This document shows positions 28,901 through 36,817 of a stretch of DNA of 40,641 nucleotides, one piece after another (the stretch's first letter is position 1; every line of letters starts with the position of its first letter). A program made the position numbers and the translations under genes. The notes beneath the pieces are model-generated. The model had not been told where the DNA came from and did no database searches. It saw only the letters and a list, made by a program, of their open reading frames with translations. The DNA is from an uncultured Alphaproteobacteria bacterium (lineage in GTDB: Bacteria; Pseudomonadota; Alphaproteobacteria; RF32; CAG-239): positions 65,683 to 106,323 of the forward strand of contig CALXTP010000020.1 in the NCBI GenBank assembly GCA_944391435.1, written 5' to 3'.

Positions 28901-28944
28901 CCAAAATTAAAAAAAATTAAAAAAAATTGAAAAAAATTGAAATT
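28901..28944. repeat. Phased A-tracts (10-bp period), probable bent DNA
   Basis: Four consecutive 10-mers (CCAAAATTAA, AAAAAATTAA, and AAAAAATTGA twice) repeat an A5-6TT tract exactly once per helical turn. This arrangement is known to curve DNA. It lies upstream of carD and past the 3' end of trmL, so it may act as an upstream activating element for carD. Confidence 0.7.
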
Positions 28945-28954
28945 ATGGCAAATG

Positions 28955-29431
28955 TCAGGATTTTTGAGGCGGAAACAGGTTAGTTTGGCGCAGGGCTTCT
29001 CCTATAACCATGGCGGCAGAAATGGCTACATTTATAGAGCGGGCATCCTTTTTCATCGGTATCAGCAGCCGGGAATCGGCTGATTGATGGACTGCTTCCG
29101 GGACGCCGGCACTTTCACGCCCCATTAAAATGATGTCATTTTTTTGGAATTGGAAATTTGCATATGAGGTTTCGGCATGAGTTGTTAAAAGGATAATGCG
29201 CCCGTATTCTTCAGGGTGTTCTTGGCGAAAGCGTAAAAAATCCTGCCATGAGTTATGACGGTGATAATCGGCAATGTTTAAATAATCCATTCCGGCACGG
29301 CGCATGGCTTTTTCATTAAAAACAAAGCCACAAGGTTCTATAATGTCAACAGGCAGGCCGAGACACGCTCCTAAACGCAGGAGCGTGCCCGTATTTTGAG
29401 GAATATCCGGTTGAAATAGAGCTAAACGCAT
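28955..29431 (-). CDS. trmL: tRNA (cytidine/uridine-34-2'-O)-methyltransferase TrmL
   Basis: TrmL is a SPOUT-class methyltransferase that methylates the ribose of the wobble nucleotide of tRNA-Leu isoacceptors. The start at 29431 (MRLALFQPDIPQNTG, 158 residues) is the family start; an ATG at 29488 lies inside secB. The knotted SAM-binding motifs are present: FQPDIPQNTGTLLRLGACLG, IILMGRESAGVPEAVH and RLLIPMKKDARSINVAISAAMVIGEALRQ. The ATG lies 1 bp after the secB stop, with no clear Shine-Dalgarno, suggesting translational coupling to secB. Confidence 0.92.
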   Translation of the reverse strand: MRLALFQPDIPQNTGTLLRLGACLGLPVDIIEPCGFVFNEKAMRRAGMDYLNIADYHRHNSWQDFLRFRQEHPEEYGRIILLTTHAETSYANFQFQKNDIILMGRESAGVPEAVHQSADSRLLIPMKKDARSINVAISAAMVIGEALRQTNLFPPQKS

Positions 29432-29432
29432 T

Positions 29433-29876
29433 TTAATTCGGCTTTGCCATTTGTTCTTTTTTCTTTTTGTAAACGGCGGCAAAATCAACCGGAGTCAACA
29501 TTAGCGGCGGTAAACCGGCGTTGGCCAGGTTAGAAGAAATAATCTGGCGGGCATAGGGGAATAATAATTTCGGAATTTCAATGAATAAAACCGGCTCAAT
29601 TTGCTCTTCGGGCAATTGTACCGTGCAAGCGGCAGCATACGACAATTCAAAAATGAATAATGCTTCATTGCTTATATCGGCATTGAGGCGTAAATTAAGC
29701 GTTACTTCAAAATTTTTTTCATTTAGTTTGTTAACGTCAATGTTTAAATCAACATTAATCTTTGGCTGCGTATTTAATTTGGAGAAAATTTCCGGTGCAT
29801 GCGGAACTTCTAAAGACATATCACGGATGTATTGCATATTCAGCGATACTTCAGGGTTTTCTTGCTCTGTGCTCAT
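29433..29876 (-). CDS. secB: Protein-export chaperone SecB
   Basis: SecB keeps preproteins unfolded and hands them to SecA. The 147-residue protein shows the family course: LNMQYIRDMSLEVPHAPEIF near the N-terminus, PKINVDLNIDV, VTLNLRLNADISNEALFIFELSYAAACTV, then IEIPKLLFPYARQIISSNLANAGLPPLMLTPVDFAAVYKKK. AGGA precedes the start. It is divergent from the Tim44-like gene, an arrangement conserved in Alphaproteobacteria near dnaQ and oriC. A candidate promoter is TTGACG (29937-29932, minus) with a weak -10 at 29914-29909. Confidence 0.96.
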   Translation of the reverse strand: MSTEQENPEVSLNMQYIRDMSLEVPHAPEIFSKLNTQPKINVDLNIDVNKLNEKNFEVTLNLRLNADISNEALFIFELSYAAACTVQLPEEQIEPVLFIEIPKLLFPYARQIISSNLANAGLPPLMLTPVDFAAVYKKKKEQMAKPN

Positions 29877-29950
29877 TGTTTGATCCTTTCGTTTATGTTT
29901 CTTCTGTCTATTTACAGCTTTTTATTTTATACGTCAAACAAATATAATAG

Positions 29951-29979
29951 TTGATAATAAAGATATTTGACGCTATATT
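29951..29979 (+). promoter_or_regulatory. Promoter of the timA-mltA-smr transcript
   Basis: TTGATA (29951-29956) and TATATT (29974-29979) are separated by 17 bp, 27 bp before the start codon. Confidence 0.6.
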
Positions 29980-30006
29980 ATTTATAATTTTAATAGAGGT
30001 GCAAAG

Positions 30007-30648
30007 ATGTCAGGATATTTGGATATTATATTTTTGTTAGTTTTGGTGGTGGTTATTTTCAGCAAGTTAAAGAGCGTACTCGGAACGGGGGGAGAAGATG
30101 CAAAAGTTATTATGGTTCCGAAAGAACAGTTTGAAAAAGTTTATCAAGAATTGAAAAAGACGACGCATAGCAATGTGAGCGAATCCGTTGATGTCAGCGA
30201 GTTGCCTCCGTTGGACAGAGATTTGGCCAGAATTCCGAATTTTAACAAAAATATTTTTATAAAAGGTGCCCAAAAGGCATTTGAAATGATTTTGATTGCA
30301 TTTAGCAAGGGGGACTTGGCAACATTGGCAAAACTGGTTAGTAAAGAATTGTTTGTTAAGTTTGAAAACGTAATAAAAGACAGGAAAGAACAAGGAATCA
30401 CTGCAGAGACGGATTTGATAGGTTTTGTGGAAACAGAAGTCGAATCGGTTAAGTTTGTTGATGAAGATAAGGTTAATCTGGTTGTTAAGTTTGTCAGCGA
30501 ACAGGTTAATCTGCTTAAAAATGCGCAAGGCGAGGTTATAGAAGGCGACGAAAACTATGTACAGAAAATATCTGATATCTGGACATTTGAAAAGCCTTTG
30601 AATCCACGTGTCAATAATTGGATGTTATGCTCAACGAAGAAATGCTGA
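30007..30648 (+). CDS. Tim44/TimA-like membrane-associated protein
   Basis: This is a 213-residue protein of the Tim44-like family. In Alphaproteobacteria (TimA) it is an inner-membrane protein related to the mitochondrial import component Tim44. A single N-terminal membrane segment (MSGYLDIIFLLVLVVVIFSKLKSVLG) is followed by a charged linker. The Tim44 domain starts around residue 85 (FIKGAQKAFEMILIAFSKGDLATLAKLVSKELFVKFENVIKDRKEQG), continues with LIGFVETEVESVKFVDEDKVNLVVKFVSEQVN and ends with VQKISDIWTFEKPLNPRVNNWMLCS. Ribosome site GAGG upstream. It is the first gene of timA-mltA-smr, with the next start overlapping its stop. Confidence 0.9.
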   Translation: MSGYLDIIFLLVLVVVIFSKLKSVLGTGGEDAKVIMVPKEQFEKVYQELKKTTHSNVSESVDVSELPPLDRDLARIPNFNKNIFIKGAQKAFEMILIAFSKGDLATLAKLVSKELFVKFENVIKDRKEQGITAETDLIGFVETEVESVKFVDEDKVNLVVKFVSEQVNLLKNAQGEVIEGDENYVQKISDIWTFEKPLNPRVNNWMLCSTKKC

Positions 30649-31799
30649 AACGCGGACTGATATTTGTTTTTTGTATTTTTCTTTTTTCTTGTTCGGGTGA
30701 GGATAAGGAAGTTCATCAAATTAGGCCTTTTGAGCTGAAAAAAAGTACATTTGAGCAACTAGAAGGATGGGAAGCAGATAATCTCTGTTCTTTTCAAAAA
30801 GCATTGTCTTTGGTTTGCCGCCAAGTTTGCAGCAAAAAAAGAAATACGATAACAAGTGATGTTGTATCCTATTCTGCGGAAGCGTATTGTGAAAAATGTG
30901 CAGAAATGGCAAAATTTCATAGTGATACGGCTTTAAAGCAATATATACAGAATAATTTTAATCCTTATCTGGTAATTGCAAACGGGCAGGAAAAAGGGAA
31001 ATTTACGGCGTATTATGAAGCAGCTATTAAAGCCAGCTATAAACGTGGAGGGGCATATCAATATCCAATATACGGGAAACCGAAAGACTTGGTTGAAGTA
31101 AGATTGCGCGATTTTGATGAAAGTTTGCCAAATCAACGTATTGTCGGCCGTGTTAAAGATGGGAAGCTGGTAAAATATTATACGAGAGAAGAAATTGATG
31201 CCGGTAAAATTGATGCGCCGGTTATACTTTGGGGTGATAACCCTGTTGATATTTATATAATGCAAATTCAAGGGGCTGCGGTTGCAACTTTGCCCGGAGG
31301 AGAGGAAATCCGGGTTGGGTATGCAGATAATAACGGTCATTCGTTTAGAGGTATAGGGTCTATTTTGTTGGAAAAAGGATTGATAAAGCCCGGGGAAACT
31401 TCTATGTCAAAAATTCGTGACTGGCTGCAGCAAAATGGTTCTACGGCTAAGAAAAATATGCTTTTAAACGATAGATATATTTTTCATAAAATCGTTAAAG
31501 CTGACGGGCCTATCGGTGCCATGGGGCTTCCGCTTGTGGCGGGGAGAAGCCTGGCTGTTGACCGGCAATATATTCCGCTTGGTTCAATTATGTGGTTGGA
31601 AACAACTGCTCCTGACGGAAAACCTTTAAACCGGTTGGTTATGGCTGAAGATGTCGGCGGTGCTATTAAAGGCGGCGTACGCGGCGATTATTTTTGGGGG
31701 CATGGTGAAGAGGCTCTTGAGCAAGCAGGAAAGATGAATTCCTCCGGCCGGTATTTTATATTATTGCCCAAAGGCACAGAGGTGAAAATCCATGAATGA
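30642..31799 (+). CDS. mltA: Membrane-bound lytic murein transglycosylase A
   Basis: MltA cleaves the MurNAc-GlcNAc bond of peptidoglycan, forming 1,6-anhydro ends. The start at 30642 (MLKRGLIFVFCIFLFSC) overlaps the preceding stop and gives a compact lipoprotein signal, with the lipobox Cys near residue 17 in LFSCSG; an ATG at 30627 is the alternative. The 385-residue protein has the MltA domain (GKFTAYYEAAIKASYKRGGAYQYPIYGKP, WGDNPVDIYIMQIQGAAVATLPGGEEIRVGYADNNGHSFRGIGSILLEKG). The 3D domain follows with the catalytic Asp region RLVMAEDVGGAIKGGVRGDYFWGHGEEALEQAGKMNSSGRYFILLPK. It is likely a lipid-anchored outer-membrane enzyme. Confidence 0.95.
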   Translation: MLKRGLIFVFCIFLFSCSGEDKEVHQIRPFELKKSTFEQLEGWEADNLCSFQKALSLVCRQVCSKKRNTITSDVVSYSAEAYCEKCAEMAKFHSDTALKQYIQNNFNPYLVIANGQEKGKFTAYYEAAIKASYKRGGAYQYPIYGKPKDLVEVRLRDFDESLPNQRIVGRVKDGKLVKYYTREEIDAGKIDAPVILWGDNPVDIYIMQIQGAAVATLPGGEEIRVGYADNNGHSFRGIGSILLEKGLIKPGETSMSKIRDWLQQNGSTAKKNMLLNDRYIFHKIVKADGPIGAMGLPLVAGRSLAVDRQYIPLGSIMWLETTAPDGKPLNRLVMAEDVGGAIKGGVRGDYFWGHGEEALEQAGKMNSSGRYFILLPKGTEVKIHE

Positions 31800-32316
31800 C
31801 GCAGATGTTTGGGCGGAAGCGGTTAAAGGGGTTAAACGCTTACAGGTAAATCGTTATGTTGAGGAAATAAAACCCAAAGAAGTAGATATTCGTTCGGATA
31901 AAGAGATTACGGTAACTTTTGAAGTTTTAAAAAACGGCAAAAGCGTTGCAAAAGATGATTTCTCCCAGATGGACGGCATGTTGGCAAAACGCTTTAAACG
32001 GGAAGAGTTCAAAGTAGAGGCGGTGCTTGATTTGCATGGTGTTACGGAGAAAGATGCCGCGGTAAAGGTTTGTGATTTTATAAAAGCGGCTTACGGCGCG
32101 CGAAAAAGATGTGTTTTGATTGTTACCGGCAAAGGCAGCAGTGATGAATTATTCAGCGAAAAAGGCGTGCTGCGCAAAGCCGTTCCGAACTGGCTGGCTC
32201 ATTCGGAGATAAGCCCTCTGATTTTAGCCTATAAGAATCCATCGGAAGAAAAAGGGGGTGCCGGAGCGTTGTATATTTTGTTAAGAAAAAACAGCAGCGT
32301 TAGAAAAGGCTTATGA
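31792..32316 (+). CDS. Smr-domain protein (possible DNA/RNA nuclease)
   Basis: This 174-residue protein consists of a charged N-terminal region and a C-terminal Smr domain (about residues 78-170). The domain shows the diagnostic LDLHGVTEKDAAVKVCDFIKAAY followed by RCVLIVTGKGSS and GVLRKAVPNWLAHSEISPLILAYKNPSEEKGGAGALYILLRK (the LDLHG and TGKG motifs). Smr domains act as nucleases on DNA or RNA in several systems. The start overlaps mltA by 8 bp, completing the timA-mltA-smr order typical of Alphaproteobacteria. Confidence 0.93.
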   Translation: MNDADVWAEAVKGVKRLQVNRYVEEIKPKEVDIRSDKEITVTFEVLKNGKSVAKDDFSQMDGMLAKRFKREEFKVEAVLDLHGVTEKDAAVKVCDFIKAAYGARKRCVLIVTGKGSSDELFSEKGVLRKAVPNWLAHSEISPLILAYKNPSEEKGGAGALYILLRKNSSVRKGL

Positions 32317-32421
32317 TTTTTGAATATTGTATTTGGAATGGTCGTGGATTGTATCTGCAAAATATTCGGGGTTTATATTTTGAATAGCTGTGTTACAGGC
32401 AAAGTGTGTGGTGTACAATAA

Positions 32422-32456
32422 AAATATCCCCCAGAATTTCCGGGGGATATTTTTTG
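32422..32456. terminator. Bidirectional terminator between smr and valS
   Basis: ATATCCCCC (32424-32432) pairs with GGGGGATAT (32442-32450). T-runs lie on both sides, between convergent genes. Confidence 0.88.
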
Positions 32457-32469
32457 ATGCTTTTTGTTT

Positions 32470-35079
32470 TTAACCGACTTTTTTCTTTTCTGGAACAAAG
32501 TTTTGGTCAAGCATAATTTTTTCAACACATAATTCCGGTGCAACCTGGTAGGTGATGCCGTGGTCGGCAATGTTACCGACGTTGATTAAGTCCGAATCGT
32601 TTGCTTTGAGGCAGGAAATTGCCTGTTCGCCAGCTTTAACGACCAAACTTAATACCGGATTTTTTTGTGATTTGTTTTCAAAAGTTTTTTGTTTGCGGAT
32701 TTCTGCCGAGACAGCGGAAATGGTGTCATACAGCAGAGAATCTTTGGCAGAAACCGTTTGTAAGATATCCAGCGAAGTCCAGAGCTCTTTGTGAACAGAG
32801 ATGTCTGAAGGCTGTTTCCAGGGACGTGCCTGGTAAACTTCTTCGGTTATAAACGGGCAAAAAGGTGCGAACAGCTTTACAAATGTATCCAGCGAAAGCT
32901 TTAATGTGGCGATGGCTGAGGCATTATCTTCGGAGTAGGCACGTTTTTTGACGATTTCAACGTAATTATCGCAGAAGTCCCAAAAACGGGTTTCTATAGA
33001 ATCCAAAGCAAGGGCATAATCATAGTTTTCAAAACTGCGGCGAGCTGAATTTACCGTATCTGCCAGTTTTTTGAGCCAGGATTTGTCCAGTGCCGCGGAT
33101 ATGTTTTGAGCGTAGTCTGCCGAAGCGGAATTGCCGACAATCATAAAGACGAATTTGCTGGCATTGTATATTTTGACGATGAGCTTGCGTCCCTGCTGCA
33201 TCATTTTTTCGTCAAAAGCAGTATCTACACCCAGTTTTGCTTTAGCAGCCCAATAACGGACGGCATCGGCAGAATGGGCTTCTATCAAATTCATCGGAGT
33301 AACAACGTTTCCTTTGGATTTGCTCATTTTTTTGCGATCCGGGTCAAGGATAAATCCGCTGATAAGCGTTTTATGCCAAGGAATAGTGTTTTCGTGCATC
33401 AGGCTTTTGGCTATGGTATAAAAAGCCCAGGTACGGATGATATCGTGCGCCTGCGGGCGGATATCAAACGGCAGGGAAAGGTTGGAACCTTTGGGCGCCA
33501 TGGCCATGGCAATTTGCGGTGTCAATGATGATGTTGCCCATGTATCCATAACATCCGGGTCGCCGACGAATCCGTTTGGCTGGTTGCGCTGTGCTTCGGT
33601 GTAACCGTTCGGCGCATCGGCCATCGGATCTATCGGCAGGCGGTCTTTGGACGGCAAAATAACTTGCGAGTAATCAATATTGCCGTTGGCATCAACTTTA
33701 TACCAGACAGGGAAGGGGACGCCGAAATAGCGCTGGCGGCTGATACACCAATCTTGGTTAAGACCTTCGGTCCATGTTTCGTAGCGGTGTTGCATATAGG
33801 ACGGCAGCCATTTAATCTTACGTCCGGCGGAAAGCATTTCATCTTTCATATCCATCAATTTTACAAACCATTGGCGGGATGAAACAAATTCCAACGGCAA
33901 ATTGCCTTTTTCATAAAATTTTACCGGGTGGACAATTTTTTTCGGCTCGCCGATTAAAAAGCCTTGTTCTTTTAGCATTTCTGCTACTTTCTTTTTGGCG
34001 ATGTGGGCAGGCAGGCCGATAATCTGGTTGAAGTTCTTTTGCGCTTCTTCTTTGTTAAGCGTGTTGAAGACGCCTTCGCCGTAGGTAATGTTCATAATTT
34101 TGCCGTCTAAACCGATAATTTGCTTAATCGGCAGGCCGGATTTTTTCCACCAGGTAACGTCGGCGGCGTCACCAAAGGTGCAGACCATCATTATGCCTGT
34201 TCCTTTGTCTTTTTCGGCGTGTTCGGAGGGAACAATCGGTACCGGAATATCAAAAAGCGGAACGATGGCGGTTTTGCCGAATAAGTGTTTGTAACGTTCG
34301 TCATCCGGGTGGGCAACAATAGCCAGGCAGGATGCAAGCAATTCCGGACGCGTGGTGGCGATAATAAATGTTTCATTGCTGTCTTTGACACTGAAACGGA
34401 TGTCGTGGAAAAAGCCTTCCATTTCTTTATCTTCCACTTCTGCTTGGGAAACGGCGGATTTGAATGTTACATCCCACATAATCGGCGCTTCTACGGCGAC
34501 AACTTTGCCTTTTTGGTATAAATCAAGGAATGAGGCCTGGGAAATTTTTATGGAGGTCGGGCTGATGGTGGAATAGGTTAAATTCCAGTCGTAGGAGTGG
34601 CCGATACGGCGGAAAACGTTTTCAAATATTTTTTCATCTTCGGCGATTAACGTTTCACAGGCTTCAATAAAGTTTTTACGAGAGATTTCTCTGCGCTCGT
34701 TTTTGTCGTTATCAATATGAACCGGTTTGAAAGTCTGGTCATAGGGGATTTTGGGGTTGCATGCGATGTTGTAATAATTTTGGACGCGGCGTTCCGTCGG
34801 CAAGCCGTTATCATCCCAGCCGATAGGGTAAAAGACAGATTTGCCCTGCATACGCTGATATCTGGCGATAATATCCGTCTGCGTATAGCTGAAGATATGC
34901 CCGATATGCAGCGAACCCGAGGCGGTTGGCGGCGGCGTATCTATGACAAAGCTGTTATCACGGCTTTGGGTGGCGTCGTATTTATAAATTTCATTAGCGC
35001 TCCAGTAAGCGTCGCAGCGTTTTTCTATTTCTTCGGCATTGAATTGCTTGTCCAGGCCGGGTTCTTCTTTATAAGACAT
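32470..35079 (-). CDS. valS: Valyl-tRNA synthetase, archaeal-like type
   Basis: ValRS is the class I synthetase charging tRNA-Val. The start at 35079 (MSYKEEPGLDKQFN, 869 residues) fits the family; an ATG at 35106 would add nine residues. It has the HIGH motif at 58-61 in PPPTASGSLHIGHIFSYTQTD and KMSKS at 584-588. The CP1 editing domain (FIIATTRPELLASCLAIVAHPDD) and the C-terminal anticodon-binding helical domain are present. VFYPIGWDDNGLPTERRVQNYYNI, in place of the usual bacterial PPPNVTGSLHMGHA/GTDHAGIATQ blocks, and the absence of a long C-terminal coiled coil place it with the archaeal-like ValRS type, also known from Rickettsia and Actinobacteria. Confidence 0.95.
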   Translation of the reverse strand: MSYKEEPGLDKQFNAEEIEKRCDAYWSANEIYKYDATQSRDNSFVIDTPPPTASGSLHIGHIFSYTQTDIIARYQRMQGKSVFYPIGWDDNGLPTERRVQNYYNIACNPKIPYDQTFKPVHIDNDKNERREISRKNFIEACETLIAEDEKIFENVFRRIGHSYDWNLTYSTISPTSIKISQASFLDLYQKGKVVAVEAPIMWDVTFKSAVSQAEVEDKEMEGFFHDIRFSVKDSNETFIIATTRPELLASCLAIVAHPDDERYKHLFGKTAIVPLFDIPVPIVPSEHAEKDKGTGIMMVCTFGDAADVTWWKKSGLPIKQIIGLDGKIMNITYGEGVFNTLNKEEAQKNFNQIIGLPAHIAKKKVAEMLKEQGFLIGEPKKIVHPVKFYEKGNLPLEFVSSRQWFVKLMDMKDEMLSAGRKIKWLPSYMQHRYETWTEGLNQDWCISRQRYFGVPFPVWYKVDANGNIDYSQVILPSKDRLPIDPMADAPNGYTEAQRNQPNGFVGDPDVMDTWATSSLTPQIAMAMAPKGSNLSLPFDIRPQAHDIIRTWAFYTIAKSLMHENTIPWHKTLISGFILDPDRKKMSKSKGNVVTPMNLIEAHSADAVRYWAAKAKLGVDTAFDEKMMQQGRKLIVKIYNASKFVFMIVGNSASADYAQNISAALDKSWLKKLADTVNSARRSFENYDYALALDSIETRFWDFCDNYVEIVKKRAYSEDNASAIATLKLSLDTFVKLFAPFCPFITEEVYQARPWKQPSDISVHKELWTSLDILQTVSAKDSLLYDTISAVSAEIRKQKTFENKSQKNPVLSLVVKAGEQAISCLKANDSDLINVGNIADHGITYQVAPELCVEKIMLDQNFVPEKKKVG

Positions 35080-35332
35080 CTTTTCTTTTACTCCATAAAA
35101 AATCATACCGGGTAACAGTTTAACAAAGCCCGGTTTAAAAGTAAAGAGGATAAAATGCGTATTAGCGGTGTGGCGAAGTGTTTATGGGAGATGTTTTTAC
35201 CGGTATGGGCTGGGGCGTGTGGCGAATCGGGAAAAATGATGCCGAGGTTAGCGAATCGGTTGATTTTAAAGTCTATTTGTTTAAAAAAACGAGTCAAAAA
35301 AGACCGATTTTGACGGAATCCACAAAAAAGTA

Positions 35333-35361
35333 TTGAAAACAAGGAGAAAAAATGTTATAGT
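35333..35361 (+). promoter_or_regulatory. Promoter in leader copy A
   Basis: TTGAAA (35333-35338) and TATAGT (35356-35361) are separated by 17 bp. The predicted transcript has a 5' leader of about 130 nt. Confidence 0.65.
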
Positions 35362-35410
35362 AAGGGTGTGAGAAAATTATTAGGCAGTTTGAAATTATTT
35401 TGAGTATATT

Positions 35411-35500
35411 ATGAATGTGATCCTTTATGGAGTTTGTTCCGGTACACTCAGGGTTTTTCAAGCTGTTATTGTAAAATATTTTAAAAAAATTTTTTTATGA
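35411..35500 (+). other. Upstream leader frame overlapping the outer-membrane gene start (ATGA)
   Basis: A 29-codon frame starts at ATG 35411 (MNVILYGVCSGTLRVF...) and ends at a TGA that overlaps the ATG of the next gene (ATGA at 35497). The main gene has no Shine-Dalgarno sequence, only A/T upstream, so termination of this frame could re-initiate translation. In copy B the A/T tract is one base shorter and the frame does not stop there. Real translation is unproven. Confidence 0.3.
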
Positions 35501-36363
35501 AACAATTGAAAAAAGTAGCCAAGACTATTGCTATATGCGTGGTTTTGGTTTTCTGTGCTTCTAACGTTTGTGCGCAGAAGAGTGTTAAAGAATCCTTAAA
35601 ATGGTCGTCAGGCCAGATTAAGGAGTATCTTGCAGCCAACCCAAAAGACACCTGTCTTTATGATTTGAAAGAGATAGGAAGGGCAACTGGCGGTCAGGTC
35701 GTTGAACGTAGCCGTGTGGCTATGTTTAATGGTCAGGCCAAGCTTTTTAGGGACACGATATTTGTTCCTATAAAACAGTTAAAGGATATGACTCAGGAAG
35801 AGTTCCGGGCTGTCCGTAACGGCGAACTTGTCGCGACTAATGCCGACAGGCAGACGGTGGATGGCAAGAAGATACGGAAAGTTACCATATCAGCTTCTGC
35901 CGGTGCAACTTTCGGCAAAGACGGAGTTGCTCCGATGACAGAAGTCAATCTCGGGTATGAAACTCGGAATTGGCTGGTTGGCGGTGGTGTTGGTTGGACT
36001 CAAGCCTGGTACCCCGACAACGCTGAGTTTGCCAACAGCAGATATTCAATGCCATATGTCCAAATCAATGCTGGGTATAAGGTGTGGAAATCTGTTGACC
36101 ACCGTAGTTATATTGCGGTGGGGGCAAAAGGCCTTCTTGGTAATCTTCAGACTGATTCCAAAGATACAGATCTTTGGGGTGAAAGCTGGGGGTTTGGCGG
36201 CGGCCTAACCTTAGAGGGCATGTGGGGCGTTGGCACGAGAGGCTGGCGTCTCGGCTTCAATGCCGCAGTTCTTTTGATGCCGTATAATGAAAACTATGCG
36301 CATCAGGGAATTACCGGTGATATCAGGGGTTCTCTGATGTTTAAGGTCGGCAAAGCCTTCTAG
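35497..36363 (+). CDS. Outer-membrane beta-barrel protein A with duplicated signal peptide
   Basis: The 288-residue protein has a signal peptide ending VLVFCASNVCA with cleavage before QKSV. Its first 30 codons are identical in DNA to those of the next gene. The mature part has an N-terminal region (about 31-125, containing DLKEIGRATGGQVVERS) and then a barrel-like region of strands rich in Gly and aromatics: VTISASAGATFG, MTEVNLGYETRNWLVGGGVGWTQAW, PYVQINAGYKVW, SYIAVGAKGLLG, SWGFGGGLTLEGMWG, WRLGFNAAVLLMPY. It ends IRGSLMFKVGKAF, with a terminal Phe as in BAM substrates. There is no Shine-Dalgarno. The G+C content looks higher than in neighbouring core genes. The function is unknown; a strong terminator follows. 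Confidence 0.82.
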   Translation: MKQLKKVAKTIAICVVLVFCASNVCAQKSVKESLKWSSGQIKEYLAANPKDTCLYDLKEIGRATGGQVVERSRVAMFNGQAKLFRDTIFVPIKQLKDMTQEEFRAVRNGELVATNADRQTVDGKKIRKVTISASAGATFGKDGVAPMTEVNLGYETRNWLVGGGVGWTQAWYPDNAEFANSRYSMPYVQINAGYKVWKSVDHRSYIAVGAKGLLGNLQTDSKDTDLWGESWGFGGGLTLEGMWGVGTRGWRLGFNAAVLLMPYNENYAHQGITGDIRGSLMFKVGKAF

Positions 36364-36364
36364 G

Positions 36365-36374
36365 AAGGATCACA
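36365..36374 (+). repeat. AAGGATCACA, downstream partner of TGTGATCCTT
   Basis: Directly after the stop of barrel gene A. It is the exact inverse of TGTGATCCTT in that gene's leader (35416-35425). The same pair flanks barrel gene B (36646-36655 and 37756-37765). Confidence 0.6.
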
Positions 36375-36379
36375 AAATA

Positions 36380-36428
36380 GAAACAGCAGACTTTGGGCAA
36401 ACCCAAAAGTTTGCTGTTTCTTTTTTTT
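36380..36428 (+). terminator. Strong terminator after barrel gene A
   Basis: A long stem (GAAACAGCA/TGCTGTTTC extended by about nine inner pairs with one bulge) is followed by eight T. Confidence 0.9.
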
Positions 36429-36817
36429 ATCGGTATGAGCCGGTGAGTGTGGCGAATCGGGAAAAACGATGCTGAGGTTAGCGAATCGGTTGATTTTAAA
36501 GTCTATTTGTTTAAAAAAATGAGTCAAAAAAGACCGATTTTGACGGAATCCACAAAAAAGTATTGAAAACAAGGAGAAAAAATGTTATAGTAAGGGTGTG
36601 AGAAAATTATTAGGCAGTTTGAAATTATTTTGGGTATATTATGAATGTGATCCTTTATGGGGTTTGTTCCGGTACACTCAGGGTTTTTCAAGCTGTTATT
36701 GTAAAATATTTAAAATTTTTTTTTTATGAAACAATTGAAAAAAGTAGCCAAGACTATTGCTATATGCGTGGTTTTGGTTTTCTGTGCTTCTAACGTTTGT
36801 GCGCAGAAGAGTGTTAA
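36427..36817 (+). repeat. Leader module, copy B
   Basis: This is the second copy of the block at 35197-35588, about 1229-1230 bp downstream. It carries the same promoter, leader and signal-peptide codons. It differs mainly in the A/T tract before the ATG: TTTAAAA followed by ten T, versus A7T7 in copy A. Confidence 0.95.
36563..36591 (+). promoter_or_regulatory. Promoter in leader copy B
   Basis: TTGAAA (36563-36568), 17 bp, TATAGT (36586-36591). Identical to the promoter in copy A. Confidence 0.65.

Larger units (their letters stand above)
35197..35588 (+). repeat. Leader module, copy A (promoter, 5' leader, signal-peptide codons)
   Basis: This block is almost identical to 36427-36817 (copy B). 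Between 35220 and 35485 I count about five substitutions, then a length-variable A/T tract just before the ATG, then about 92 identical bases covering the first 30 codons. Homology stops abruptly at codons 30-31. It fills the region between valS and the first outer-membrane gene and contains a promoter, a short upstream frame and TGTGATCCTT (35416-35425). Confidence 0.95.

Noticed and set aside
30555-31340. Minus-strand frames at 30555-30758 and 30933-31340
   Set aside because: They are antisense to timA and mltA, with no start signals and composition typical of shadow frames.
35103-36572. Two similar minus-strand frames (35103-35342 and 36360-36572)
   Set aside because: They resemble each other only because they are antisense to the duplicated leader module; no ribosome sites, and both run over the promoters of the plus-strand genes.
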